Source: Solirubrobacterales bacterium (GTDB lineage Bacteria; Actinomycetota; Thermoleophilia; Solirubrobacterales; Solirubrobacteraceae). Taken from it: DNA of 64,000 nt. Positions within the stretch are counted from its first letter, which is position 1. Each line of letters starts with the position of its first letter. Positions 1-8,555 of this stretch are shown here, in pieces. The notes beneath the pieces are model-generated. The model worked only from the letters and a program-made list of their open reading frames with translations. It made no database searches and was not told the origin of the DNA. The position numbers and the translations under genes are program-made. The stretch spans positions 1-64,000 of the forward strand of contig DAHUYQ010000016.1 in assembly GCA_027315115.1 (NCBI GenBank). The letters are read 5' to 3'.

Positions 1-848
1 ACACCCACAATCGCCTGATTGGGTATGGAGAAAGACAGCACGTACAGTACCACCTTCCATTCCCCTTTCTCGAATCGGACGACACCGCTGCCGCGGCATG
101 GACCAAGGCCCTCACTTTGAAGCAGCTCCACGAACGATACCATGTTCGCGCGAACGCTTGTCACCCGGAAGCCGGTTTGGTGCATCGACCAAGCCGGTGC
201 CGCCTCGAACTTCTCCCTGCTCGCCTCTCTGAAGGCTTCGGGATCCCAGATCTCACCGTCGTCGGTACCGACAAACGTTGCATCGCTGGCCAACATGGAG
301 AAAAACAGCTCCTCGTCGGCTACCTCAGCCGCCTTATGCCAACTAGCCAGGAAGCTCCGTACTACCCGATGTAGGGAGGCGCTGTCGGGTTGCGTGGCAG
401 CATCATTGAGCTTGCCCTGCTGGCGCATAGCAACCAAAACGGCGTCGCGAACTTGCTGGGGTTCGGCATTGGTGTCCGTCAGGATACGGATCGCTACCCC
501 CTCATTCTCGCGAATCAGGCCGAGCAGGATATGCTCAGTTCTGATGTAGTCGTTACCGAGGCTCAGTGCCTCGCGCAGCGTTAGCTCCAAGGTCTTCTTG
601 GCGCGCGGCGTAAAGGGAATCTGCCCAGACATTACCTCCTCGCCCGAGCCAACAATCTTAACCACGGCGGTACGAATAGTATCGTCTGCAATACCAAAAC
701 CGGCCAACACTTCCCCCGCAATACCGCTCGTGCGCGCCAGCCCAAGCAAGATGTGCTCGGTGCCGATGTAGTTGTGCTTGAGCGTTCGCGCCTCCTCTTG
801 CGCGAGAACGACGACCTGTCTCGCCCGTTCTGTGAATCGCTCGAACAT
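1..848 (-). CDS. Clp N-domain protein fused to an NTF2/SnoaL-like domain (3' end cut by window edge)
   Basis: An open frame of 282 visible codons begins at ATG 848 and runs off the left edge without a stop. Residues 1-145 are a typical ClpC N-terminal domain with two Clp repeats, seen as IGTEHILLGL (29-38) and IRTEHILLGL (102-111). Instead of AAA+ modules with Walker motifs, residues 155-282 look like an NTF2/SnoaL_3 fold: an aromatic-rich segment with LFFSMLASDATFVGTD and the closing GEWKVVLYVLSFSIPN. The start is supported by a purine-rich AGGAAGGAAG 7 bases upstream. It sits just downstream of lysS, where actinobacteria often carry clpC. Base composition is lower (sample lines 55-58% GC against about 70% in lysS), suggesting transfer. 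A role in substrate recognition or adaptor function is a guess. Confidence 0.8.
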   Translation of the reverse strand, partial: MFERFTERARQVVVLAQEEARTLKHNYIGTEHILLGLARTSGIAGEVLAGFGIADDTIRTAVVKIVGSGEEVMSGQIPFTPRAKKTLELTLREALSLGNDYIRTEHILLGLIRENEGVAIRILTDTNAEPQQVRDAVLVAMRQQGKLNDAATQPDSASLHRVVRSFLASWHKAAEVADEELFFSMLASDATFVGTDDGEIWDPEAFREASREKFEAAPAWSMHQTGFRVTSVRANMVSFVELLQSEGLGPCRGSGVVRFEKGEWKVVLYVLSFSIPNQAIVG

Positions 849-1026
849 GATGGGGCTTCCTTCCTGCGACGGCGCGTCCCGGTGTGCGGGGACGCCTCAG
901 CAACCGCTTCGCGCGGTCCTTCGGCGCCTGCAAGCCAGTCTACCAACAGGCCACCCGGCACTTCCGGGGTGGCCTTCGTAGATATTCCTCGGTAGTTCGC
1001 TCTCTGCGGCGCGGAGGCGCCGCAGA
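849..1026 (-). promoter_or_regulatory. Hairpin-rich leader between lysS and the Clp_N fusion gene
   Basis: This 178-base spacer holds several strong inverted repeats when read on the minus strand. They are a 9-bp stem at 1004-1025; a GGCCACCC/GGGTGGCC stem at 949-956/967-974 enclosed by a CTACC/GGTAG pairing; an ACCGC-GCGAA-GCGGT hairpin; and a GCGTCCC/GGGACGC stem just before the ribosome binding site. The nested helices look like a structured 5' leader. I could not match it to a known riboswitch class. It could also just be terminator plus promoter DNA. Confidence 0.45.
1004..1025 (-). terminator. Hairpin directly after lysS
   Basis: Perfect 9-bp stem (ctgcggcgc / gcgccgcag) with a 4-base loop, ending two bases past the lysS stop codon. 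No T-run follows on the minus strand, so it is terminator-like rather than a classic intrinsic terminator. Confidence 0.5.
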
Positions 1027-2535
1027 TCACGTCCGCATCGCTGGGAAGAGCACCACCTCGCGGATCGTGGACCGGTCTGTGAGAAGCATCACAAGGCGGT
1101 CGATCCCCAGTCCAACCCCCCCTGTCGGGGGCATCCCATGCTCCAGGGCCTGCAGGAAGGTCTCGTCGTAAGGTTGGGTCTCCTCGTCGCCGTCGGCCGC
1201 CAGCCGGTGCTGCGCTTCGAACCGGGTGCGCTGCTCGTCGGGGTCGGTCAGCTCGCTGAAGGCATTGGCTATCTCCATGCCGCCGGCGAAGGCCTCCCAG
1301 CGCTCGGCCAGCCGTGGCTTTGCGCGATGGGCGCGCGCGAAGGGCGAGAGCTCGACCGGGTAGTCGAGCACGAACGTGGGCTGGGTCAGCGTCGGCTCCA
1401 CATGCTTTGAGAGCAGCTCGTCAGCAAGCTGGGGCCAGGAGAGGCCGGCGGTCTTGAGGCCCAGGTCGCGCTCGTCTATCGCCTTCGCCAGCGAGGCGGC
1501 GTCCTGGTGGGCCAGCAGATCCACGCCGGTCGCCTCCTGCACCGCCTCCACGAAGGTGATTCGCCGCCACGGCGCGGCGAAGTCCAGCCGGCCCTCGTAG
1601 CCGATGCTCTGCGCGGCGGCGCGCACGGCGCCTTCCAGGCGCTCCGCCTCATCCATGTAGTCGGCATACGCCTCGTACCACTCGACCATCGTGAACTCGG
1701 GGTTGTGCTTGGTGGAGATGCCCTCGTTGCGGAAGTCCTTGCCCAGCTCGTAGACGCGCTCCATCCCGCCGACGATCAGCCGCTTGAGGTAGAGCTCCGG
1801 CGCGATCCGCAGGTAGAGGTCACGGTCCAGGACGTTGTGATGGGTGGTGAAGGGGCGAGCCAGCGCACCACCGTAGAGAGGCTGCAGGATCGGCGTCTCC
1901 ACCTCGATGAAGCCCTCGCCGTCCAGGTGGGCGCGGACCGCGGCGACAATCCTGGCGCGCTGCATGAATGCGACGCGAACCTCCTCGTTGGCGATCAGGT
2001 CCAGTTCGCGATTGCGGTGGCGCGTCTCCACGTCCGTCAGCCCGGCGTACTTGTCGGGCGGTGGTCGCAGCGCCTTGCCCAGGAGCTGGAAGCTCTGCAC
2101 CCGCAATGTCGGCTCGCCCGCCTTGCGTGCGCGCATCAGCGCCCCGTCGATGCCGATCAGGTCGCCGAGATCGACCTCGGAAAGCTGAGAGAAGGGCTTC
2201 TCTCCAAGCACGTCATAGCGGGCGTGCAACTGGATCTTGCCGGTGCGGTCGACCAGGTCGATGAACGCTGCCTTCCCCGCGCCGCGGCGCGCCGAGACGC
2301 GGCCGGCGACCCGGTGCATCTCGTCGGTCTCCTCCCCCTCCTGAAGAGGCTCGCATGCCGCTCGCACCTCCGCGATCGGCTCCACGCCCGGGAAGGAGTA
2401 CGGGCAGACCTCGTGCCCGTCCGCGCGCAGCCGCTGCGCCTTGCTACGGCGCTCGGCGATCAGCTCGGGCAGGCCGTGACGGACGCCGTGGGTCTCTGAC
2501 TCTGATGGCTCGCTCATGGCTTGGGAGACCGGCAT
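1027..2535 (-). CDS. lysS: Lysyl-tRNA synthetase, class II
   Basis: Charges tRNA-Lys with lysine in the cytosol. At 502 aa it has the normal bacterial LysRS length. An OB-fold anticodon-binding domain occupies about residues 75-160. The class II catalytic core follows, with motif 1 around FIEVETPIL (209-217), motif 2 around FRNEGISTKHNPEF (268-281) and motif 3 GGVGLGIDRLVMLL (472-485). AGAAGG lies 4 bases before ATG 2535; a second in-frame ATG at 2517 lacks a good ribosome binding site, so the longer start is kept. It lies 32 bases downstream of greA on the same strand, probably in one transcript. Confidence 0.97.
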   Translation of the reverse strand: MPVSQAMSEPSESETHGVRHGLPELIAERRSKAQRLRADGHEVCPYSFPGVEPIAEVRAACEPLQEGEETDEMHRVAGRVSARRGAGKAAFIDLVDRTGKIQLHARYDVLGEKPFSQLSEVDLGDLIGIDGALMRARKAGEPTLRVQSFQLLGKALRPPPDKYAGLTDVETRHRNRELDLIANEEVRVAFMQRARIVAAVRAHLDGEGFIEVETPILQPLYGGALARPFTTHHNVLDRDLYLRIAPELYLKRLIVGGMERVYELGKDFRNEGISTKHNPEFTMVEWYEAYADYMDEAERLEGAVRAAAQSIGYEGRLDFAAPWRRITFVEAVQEATGVDLLAHQDAASLAKAIDERDLGLKTAGLSWPQLADELLSKHVEPTLTQPTFVLDYPVELSPFARAHRAKPRLAERWEAFAGGMEIANAFSELTDPDEQRTRFEAQHRLAADGDEETQPYDETFLQALEHGMPPTGGVGLGIDRLVMLLTDRSTIREVVLFPAMRT

Positions 2536-2567
2536 CCAGCCTTCTGGCCGAGGGGTGGGTGAGGTTC

Positions 2568-3053
2568 TTATTTCAACCCGACGTCGATCTTGGTGATCTT
2601 CAGCTTCCGCGCAGGCCCGCGGGGCACCTGCACGTCGACCGTGTCGTTGCGGGTGCGGCCGAGCAGCGCTCGGCCGACCGGCGACTCGTTGGAGAGCTTG
2701 TTCTCTTCCGGTTTGGCCTCGGCAGAGCCCACGATCGTGTACTTGACGGACTTGCCCGTCTTCTCGTCCTTGACGTGCACGACCGAGCCCACCTGCACGA
2801 CGTCGGTCGAGAGATCCTTGGGCTCGATCACGGTCGCCATCCGCAGCTTCTCCTGAAGCTGCGCGATGCGGCTCTCGAGCATCGCCTGTTCGTTCTTGGC
2901 GTCGTCGTACTCGGAGTTCTCCGCTATGTCCCCGAACTCCCGAGCCTCCTTGATGCGCTCGGCGACTTCGCGGCGGCGGTCAGTGGAGAGCGTCTGCAGC
3001 TCCCCCTTGAGCTTCTCCAGACCTTCTGGGGTGAGGATGACGTCCTTCGGCAT
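2568..3053 (-). CDS. greA: Transcription elongation factor GreA
   Basis: Rescues backtracked RNA polymerase by stimulating transcript cleavage in the secondary channel. At 161 aa it is the usual length. The N-terminal coiled coil (about 1-75) carries the family signature AREFGDIAENSEYDDAK (38-54), including the acidic tip. The C-terminal FKBP-like domain follows, with SPVGRALLGR at about 124-133. Gene order greA-lysS is common in actinobacteria. Upstream on the minus strand a CCCCGC/GCGGGG hairpin (3100-3116) sits in the leader; its role is unknown. Confidence 0.97.
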   Translation of the reverse strand: MPKDVILTPEGLEKLKGELQTLSTDRRREVAERIKEAREFGDIAENSEYDDAKNEQAMLESRIAQLQEKLRMATVIEPKDLSTDVVQVGSVVHVKDEKTGKSVKYTIVGSAEAKPEENKLSNESPVGRALLGRTRNDTVDVQVPRGPARKLKITKIDVGLK

Positions 3054-3218
3054 GTGACCCTCGATCGCGGGAATTGAAGTCGGTGGCTCTCAAAGCAATC
3101 CCCGCGCACAGCGGGGAGTGAGCACCTGATGAAGCCGACGTGCCTCGTTCTGGCCGCGGCGAGCGCAGGAGTATAGCGCTGGCCGCGGCCGTCTCAAGGG
3201 GGCTCAGGGCCTGGGCCC

Positions 3219-4253
3219 TCAGACCGCCAACGCCTGTGCCGCCGACCGATCGCCGCGGATACAGCTCTGCAGCAGGTCGTCGACCTCCCGCAGCGTGCCG
3301 GCGCGCTGCAAGCTCTCCTGCATCGCCTTCTCATCGTGGCGCTCGAGCCCGAGCCGCGTCGCGTACCACGGATATGCCTTGCGCATCCAGCGGGTGGCCC
3401 GGTCGGCGCCAAGATGCTCCACCGCCGCGGCGATCGTCCAGCGCAGCTCCGCCACCACCTGCTCGCGCTCCGGCTCGACCGCGCGATCGCCGAGCAGGCT
3501 CGAGAACAGCCACGGGTTGCCGAGCGCGCCACGCGCGAGCATCACCGCGCTTGCGCCGGTCTGCTCGAAGGCGGCGAGGATCTCCTCGCGCTCGCGCAGG
3601 CCGCCGGAGAGGATCACCGGCGCGTCCAGCTCTCCGGCGAGCCGCGCCGCCAGCTCGTAGTCGGGGCGCCCCTTATGGTGGACGGCCGCCGAGCGCGGAT
3701 GCAGCGCGATCGCCGCCACCCCCGCCTCGGCGACCAGACGCCTCGCCAGCGCCAGCCCCGAGGTCTCGCCGGGCCGGCGGCCGCTGCGCAGCTTCACGGT
3801 CACCGGCAGTCCGCTGCCCTCGCAGGCCGCGCGAGCGACCGCGACGGCGAGGTCGGGCTGGTCGAGCAGTGCCGCTCCGGCGCCGGTCTTGCAGACCTTG
3901 GGCACCGGGCATCCCATGTTCAGGTCCAGCGCGTCGGCGCCGCTGCCGGCGGCATAGGCCGCGGCCGAGCGCATCACCTCCGGGTCGGCGCCGAAGAGCT
4001 GGATCGACACCGGCCCCGTGCGACGCTCCTGCGGGTGGATGCGCAGCATCTCCTCACAGGTGCGCACGTTGCGATGGTGGATCGCGTGGCTGGAGACCAT
4101 CTCCGAGACGGCCATGCCCGCCCCGTAGCGCTTTGCCTGCAGGCGCACGAACCAGTTGCCGATGCCGGCCAGCGGCGCGAGCATCACGCGATTTGGCACC
4201 TCGAGCGGGCCGAGCTTCCAGCTATCGGTCAGGCGAGCCGTCACGGAGCCCAT
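3219..4253 (-). CDS. dus: tRNA-dihydrouridine synthase (DusB-like)
   Basis: FMN enzyme that reduces uridine to dihydrouridine in the tRNA D-loop. The 344-aa product from ATG 4253 starts MGSVTARLTDSWKLG and shows the Dus TIM barrel: LAPLAGIGNW for FMN binding, DLNMGCPVPKV with the catalytic cysteine in GCP, HPRSAAVHHKG, and the FMN phosphate-binding ILSGGL and MLARGALGNPWLF. The frame stays open upstream through the antisense-like frame of coaX to 5147, but the Dus family start is at 4253. It follows coaX across a 110-base spacer that contains a dispersed repeat. Confidence 0.93.
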   Translation of the reverse strand: MGSVTARLTDSWKLGPLEVPNRVMLAPLAGIGNWFVRLQAKRYGAGMAVSEMVSSHAIHHRNVRTCEEMLRIHPQERRTGPVSIQLFGADPEVMRSAAAYAAGSGADALDLNMGCPVPKVCKTGAGAALLDQPDLAVAVARAACEGSGLPVTVKLRSGRRPGETSGLALARRLVAEAGVAAIALHPRSAAVHHKGRPDYELAARLAGELDAPVILSGGLREREEILAAFEQTGASAVMLARGALGNPWLFSSLLGDRAVEPEREQVVAELRWTIAAAVEHLGADRATRWMRKAYPWYATRLGLERHDEKAMQESLQRAGTLREVDDLLQSCIRGDRSAAQALAV

Positions 4254-4302
4254 TATGCGCGAGCCGTCGATGTCAGCCCCAGGGCGTCGCTGAGCCAGAC
4301 AA

Positions 4303-4352
4303 GGACGCAGCGAGCGTGGCGTGCTTTTGCACGCGAGCGAGCGAGGACGCCG
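4303..4352. repeat. Dispersed palindromic repeat, copy 1
   Basis: About 50 bases in the coaX-dus spacer that match two copies at 11118-11166 and 11218-11266. The central hairpin here is gcgtgc-tttt-gcacgc; in the other copies it is gcgtac-ttc-gtacgc, so one base pair has changed on both sides. The flanks (ggacgcagcgagcg and gcgagcgaggacgccg) are conserved. Confidence 0.8.
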
Positions 4353-4363
4353 TATGGCGCCGC

Positions 4364-5137
4364 TCAGCGGTCGCCCTGGTTGCGTTCGTGCAGCAGCCTC
4401 AGTCCGGTGAGCGTCAGCAGGTCGTCGACCTCTTCCAGCTCCTCGGTGAAGGGCACGACCAGGCTGGCAAGGCCGCCCGTCGCGACGACCGGCGCGCGGC
4501 CACCGATCTCCTCGTAGAGGCGGCGCAGGATCGCGTCCACGGCGCCCGCGTAGCCGAAGACCACGCCTGAGCGGATGGCGTCGATCGTGTTCTTGGCCAG
4601 CACCGCCCGTGGTGGCGCAAGCTCGATCTTGGGCAGTCGCGCGCCGCGCTCGGAGAGGGCGTCCAGGGAGATCTCGATCCCTGTCATCAGCGATCCGCCC
4701 ACGTAGTCGCCCTGCTCCGAGAGCACGTCGAAGGTCGTCGCGGTGCCGAAGTCGACGCATATGGCGGGGCCGCCGAAGCGCTCGCGCAGCGCCACCGCGT
4801 TCACCAGGCGGTCGGCGCCGACCTCGCGGGGGTTGTCGTAGCGGATCGCCAGGCCGGTGCGCAGTCCCGGCCCCACGGCGAGCATCTCGTGGCCGAGGTA
4901 GCGGGCGGCCATCGCCGTCCACTCCGGCTCCAGTTGCGGCACCGTGGAGGAGACGATCGAGCTGTCGACGTCGGCGAAGCCGTAGCCGCGCAGGTCGAGC
5001 AGGTTGCGCAGAGCAGCGCCGAGCTCGTCCGCGGTCGAGACCCGCACGGTCGCAAAGCGCCAATGCTCGAGCAGGTCGGCACCCCTGAAGAGGCCGAAGT
5101 GCGTCTGGGTGTTCCCTACGTCGACGACGAGCAGCAC
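4364..5137 (-). CDS. coaX: Type III pantothenate kinase
   Basis: Phosphorylates pantothenate, the first step of coenzyme A synthesis. The 257-aa protein has the ASKHA-fold type III markers: an N-terminal phosphate loop DVGNTQTHFGLF (6-17), the pantothenate-binding GADRLVNAVAL (about 107-117) and CVDFGTATTFDV (about 127-138). The family is insensitive to CoA feedback and usually needs a monovalent cation. It is divergent from the GST-like gene with about 60 bases between starts, so the two probably share a promoter region. Confidence 0.95.
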   Translation of the reverse strand: MLLVVDVGNTQTHFGLFRGADLLEHWRFATVRVSTADELGAALRNLLDLRGYGFADVDSSIVSSTVPQLEPEWTAMAARYLGHEMLAVGPGLRTGLAIRYDNPREVGADRLVNAVALRERFGGPAICVDFGTATTFDVLSEQGDYVGGSLMTGIEISLDALSERGARLPKIELAPPRAVLAKNTIDAIRSGVVFGYAGAVDAILRRLYEEIGGRAPVVATGGLASLVVPFTEELEEVDDLLTLTGLRLLHERNQGDR

Positions 5138-5197
5138 AGCGGCGCATTATGCTCTGCCGATGGGTCCATGGTCCTGCCGGCGCGCCGAGGGCGCGGC

Positions 5198-5938
5198 ATG
5201 ACGGCCACGCTCTACGCGTTGCCGGGGTCGCATCCGTGTGCCGCGGTCGAGGTCGCGCTGGACTTGAAGGGCATCCCCTACAGGCGCGTGGACCTGCTGC
5301 CGCTTGCGCAAGTCCTTGCCGGTCCCCTGCTCTACGGAGGCATCACCGTCCCCGGCATGCGCATTGACGGCGGGCGAATCGTCGGCTCGCGCACGATCAT
5401 GCGCCGTCTGGACGAGATGGCGCCCGATCCCCCGCTGCTGCCCTCCGACCCGAGCCGCCGAGAGCAGGTCCTGGATGCGGAGCGCTTCGGCGACGAGGTG
5501 CTCCAGAGCGCGGTGCGCCGGATCCTCGACCTGTGCTTCGTGCGGGCTCCAAAGGCCATGGAGGGCTATGCGGCAGACGCCGACCTGCCGATTCCGCCGA
5601 GCGCGATGCGGCCTCTGATGCCCCTGACCGCGCGGCTGATGGCGCTCAGGAATCGCGCTGGCGAGCCGGCGGCGCGATCAGACCTCTCCGCGCTTGGACG
5701 CCACTTCGGCCGGATCGAGCAGTGGCTCGACGCCGGCGATCTCGGCGGGGAGCAGCCCAACGCGGCCGATCTGCAGATCGGCTCCAGCATTCGCCTGCTC
5801 GCGACGATCGCCGACCTGCGGCCGACGATCGAGGCGCATCCCCGCATCGCCGCGCTCACGCGGCACTTCGGCAGCCCGCAGGCCGGTGAGATACCGGTGG
5901 GCACGCTTCCGGCGCAGTGGCTGCCGGCGCCGGCCTGA
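5198..5938 (+). CDS. Glutathione S-transferase-like protein
   Basis: A 246-aa protein with a thioredoxin-like N-terminal half (LYALPGSHPCAAVEVALD, then GGITVPGMRIDGGRIVGSR, where VP is the cis-proline and GSR the usual thiol-peptide-binding turn) and an all-helical C-terminal half typical of GSTs. ATG 5198 is chosen because GAGG lies 7 bases upstream; ATG 5168 would add 10 residues. Glutathione is rare in actinobacteria, so the natural thiol or substrate is unknown. The last 260 bases are overlapped antisense by the long membrane-protein frame; one of the two gene ends may be wrong. Confidence 0.75.
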   Translation: MTATLYALPGSHPCAAVEVALDLKGIPYRRVDLLPLAQVLAGPLLYGGITVPGMRIDGGRIVGSRTIMRRLDEMAPDPPLLPSDPSRREQVLDAERFGDEVLQSAVRRILDLCFVRAPKAMEGYAADADLPIPPSAMRPLMPLTARLMALRNRAGEPAARSDLSALGRHFGRIEQWLDAGDLGGEQPNAADLQIGSSIRLLATIADLRPTIEAHPRIAALTRHFGSPQAGEIPVGTLPAQWLPAPA

Positions 5939-8377
5939 GCTCGCGCCCGGCGGCACCACTTCGATCCAGTTCAGATGCGCGCCGCAGAGCGATCGCCAGC
6001 GCGCCGGCGCGACGGTCCGCAGGAGCTGCCGTTCGCCCCGACCGGCCGGAGTGAGGTAGATGGCCTGCAGGTAGGCTTCGCTGGTGCTCCCGGGAGCGAG
6101 GCTGAAGCCTTCGCGCGCGATGCTCAGCATGTTCCTGCCCGCCCTCAGGCGCACGGTGATCGGCACCATCGGGTCAGGGCTGTCGCCGTTCCCGCTCACC
6201 TGCCCCGCGACCGTGGCCGCGATGCGGCCGTCGATCCTCACCCGCAGCGTGGGCATCGCCTCGCCCTGCAGCCAGAGGCGATACGTGCCCGCGTGAGGCA
6301 CGTCGAAGCTCCTCCAGAGCCGACCTTCCGTGTCCATCACGAGCTCAACGCCGTGCCGATACCAGCCGGAGGTGTGGCGCAGGCCGGCGAGCCCGATCGG
6401 GATCACGTCGGGATGCGAGTCGGCCACGAGCTGCGCGTGCCGCTGTACGGCCACCGCGGCGAAGTGCGCAAGCAGCGAGCAGCTCGCGGGGTGGCCACCT
6501 TGGAGGCCGGCGGCGGCGAGAGCCGGACGCGCTCCACGGACCCGACCCCACACCTGGTAGTAGGTTCCCTGCCAGAGCAGCCTGTACGCCGCCGGCGGCC
6601 TGTAGGCAAGCGGATCGACGCGGGTGATGATCAGGGGATAGCGCGCCAGCGCATTCGGCCTGGTGCGCTCCAGGTTGACCGTGTGCCCGTGCCCCTCCGA
6701 GGTGTCCAGCACAGAGGCAGGAGGATTCAGAAAATCCGGGCCGCCGATGTCCAGCGAGCGCAGCTCCTGCAGCGAGTATTCGTCGAAATCGGTGAACAGC
6801 GTCGGGCCTCTGCCGGCGAAGCGCCCATTCAGCGAGGCCATCTCTTCGTAGCGCGCGGTCGGCGCCATCACCGAGTAGCGATACTGCATCAGATCCGAGA
6901 CGAGAACGCCGCCGGCGATCATCGCAGCCGTCGCGAGAGCGAGCGCTCGCGCGCCGATCGCGATGCCGGCGCCGCCACGCGCGAATCTCTGGGCGCGCAG
7001 GGCGGCCACGCCCGCCCACGCAGCCAGGATCAGCACCGGCGAGGTGAGCACGAGGCCCTTGGCGTCGACCCACGTGGTCCCGTAGGCCTTGAGGCCGATC
7101 CACACCATGATCGAGCCGATCACCCACGCCGCCAACGCCCATCGCCGCTCGCGGATCAGGTGCAGCACTCCGATCGCGGCCGCGACCACGGTGATCGACA
7201 TCAGCGCATGGGTGAGCATGCCGGCAAGGCCCTGCGGCGGGCTCAGGTAGCTGCCGGAGAGCCACGTGCCGATCATCTGCACGGATTTCAACGGCTGCTG
7301 GAGGTTGCCAGGATCCGATGTGTTGGCGATCGCTTCGGTGACAGCCAGCGACTTGGATGCCTGCCCCCACGTCGGCAGCGCCAGGATCGCCAGTGTGACC
7401 AGCATGGCGCCCGCTGACGCCGCCGAGCGCCACCCCATCCCCGCGTAGCTGCCGATCGCGTTCCGGTGCGCCACCACGAGCACGATCAGCGCCATCGCCA
7501 GCCATGCGCCGAAGCCCATGCCGATCGCCGAGAAGCCGGCGGCCGCGAGCGTCGCGAACGGAATCGCCCGGCGAGCGTTGCCCGTCAGCCACCGGGCGTG
7601 ATCGACCACCAGCACCCCGATGCCGAGCAGCATGGTGAGCGCGACGACCTCCTTCACCGAGGCGATCAGCTCATAGGCGTAGACGAGCGCCGGCACGGTC
7701 GCCGTCAACGCAGCCAGAGCCGCCCACCAGCGATCGAGCCCGATGCGCCTGGCGATCAGCCACGCCGGCCCCACCGCCATCGCCAGCGCGAAGGCGTTGA
7801 ACGGCTGGAAGGCCCAGATGACCGGCACGCCGAGCAGGACCGCGCTGGCTCCGAACAGCGTGTCCGCGCCGGAGGGGTAGGCATTGTTGAAGTACGAGGT
7901 CACGAGCTGGGCGTAGGAGTTGCCCATGTCCAGGTGGGCGAAGTTGTAGCCGTGGGAGATCAGGTAGTCGGCGCCGACCATGTGCACCGCTGAGTCCGTG
8001 AGCACCATGTAGGAGGAGAAGGATGGTCTGCCCACGAGCAGCACCGGCGCGATCGCGACCAGGTAGGCGAGCGCCGTGGTCCCGACCTGCATGCGGGCCG
8101 CGCTGCCGCTCCCAAGCGCCCGCGCAAGGCCGAGCAGCCTGGCTCTGCCCACGAGCAGGCCCAGAGCCGCGAAGGCCACGATGATCGCCGGCGAGGCCGG
8201 CGCGATCCACCAGATCCAGGTGCTCATCTGCGTCAGGCCGATCAACGCGGCCATGCCGACGAGCAGGATCAGCGCCCCGTGCAGGCTCGATCCGCTTGCG
8301 CGGTCGACGAGCAACCCCGCACCCAGGCAGAGCGACGCAAGCAGGATTGGGTATACGACGACGGTCAGCAGGTACAT
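5678..8377 (-). CDS. Large polytopic membrane protein with C-terminal beta-sandwich-like domain (GT-C-like, unassigned)
   Basis: An 899-aa open frame. Residues 1-500 hold roughly a dozen hydrophobic segments, starting MYLLTVVVYPILLASL, with loops resembling GT-C glycosyltransferase-type membrane proteins. About 510-620 is a soluble region (TLFTDFDEYSLQELRSLDIGG). Residues 650-800 (SFDVPHAGTYRLWLQGE, PITVRLRAGRNMLSIAREGF) look like a carbohydrate-binding beta sandwich. A role in cell-surface glycan assembly is plausible but not shown; no catalytic motif is certain. From about residue 814 the frame is antisense to the GST-like gene and becomes Arg-rich, so the true stop may have been lost by mutation or sequencing error. 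Confidence 0.6.
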   Translation of the reverse strand: MYLLTVVVYPILLASLCLGAGLLVDRASGSSLHGALILLVGMAALIGLTQMSTWIWWIAPASPAIIVAFAALGLLVGRARLLGLARALGSGSAARMQVGTTALAYLVAIAPVLLVGRPSFSSYMVLTDSAVHMVGADYLISHGYNFAHLDMGNSYAQLVTSYFNNAYPSGADTLFGASAVLLGVPVIWAFQPFNAFALAMAVGPAWLIARRIGLDRWWAALAALTATVPALVYAYELIASVKEVVALTMLLGIGVLVVDHARWLTGNARRAIPFATLAAAGFSAIGMGFGAWLAMALIVLVVAHRNAIGSYAGMGWRSAASAGAMLVTLAILALPTWGQASKSLAVTEAIANTSDPGNLQQPLKSVQMIGTWLSGSYLSPPQGLAGMLTHALMSITVVAAAIGVLHLIRERRWALAAWVIGSIMVWIGLKAYGTTWVDAKGLVLTSPVLILAAWAGVAALRAQRFARGGAGIAIGARALALATAAMIAGGVLVSDLMQYRYSVMAPTARYEEMASLNGRFAGRGPTLFTDFDEYSLQELRSLDIGGPDFLNPPASVLDTSEGHGHTVNLERTRPNALARYPLIITRVDPLAYRPPAAYRLLWQGTYYQVWGRVRGARPALAAAGLQGGHPASCSLLAHFAAVAVQRHAQLVADSHPDVIPIGLAGLRHTSGWYRHGVELVMDTEGRLWRSFDVPHAGTYRLWLQGEAMPTLRVRIDGRIAATVAGQVSGNGDSPDPMVPITVRLRAGRNMLSIAREGFSLAPGSTSEAYLQAIYLTPAGRGERQLLRTVAPARWRSLCGAHLNWIEVVPPGASSGRRRQPLRRKRAHRYLTGLRAAEVPRERGDAGMRLDRRPQVGDRREQANAGADLQIGRVGLLPAEIAGVEPLLDPAEVASKRGEV

Positions 8378-8518
8378 CCGTCCAACCGCCCCTGTGCCGA
8401 TCTCGGCCGCATCCGGCGACCCGCAGGCAGACGGCGCTCGGTAGAAAACCAGCGCTGTCTAAGCAGCCTCTAAAGACTCGGAGTGGGTTTGGTTGTGGAA
8501 CGCTGCGATTCGATTTTC

Positions 8519-8548
8519 GGTCCAGCCGGCGGTCTGGCCGGCTGGACC
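8519..8548 (-). terminator. Perfect 12-bp hairpin after the lipoprotein gene
   Basis: ggtccagccggc pairs exactly with gccggctggacc around a 6-base loop, 7 bases beyond the lipoprotein stop codon on the minus strand. It is followed by GAAAATC rather than a T-run. Likely a strong terminator or an mRNA 3' end stabiliser. The rest of 8378-8555 shows no gene. Confidence 0.6.
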
Positions 8549-8555
8549 CGGCCGG

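Noticed and set aside
849-1026. Glycine riboswitch
   Set aside because: A CGCCGAAGG segment is present, but the upstream GGAGAG-type element and the correct order are not.
4254-5147. Upstream extension of the dus frame through coaX
   Set aside because: It is Arg-rich shadow sequence in another frame of coaX; Dus homology begins at 4253.
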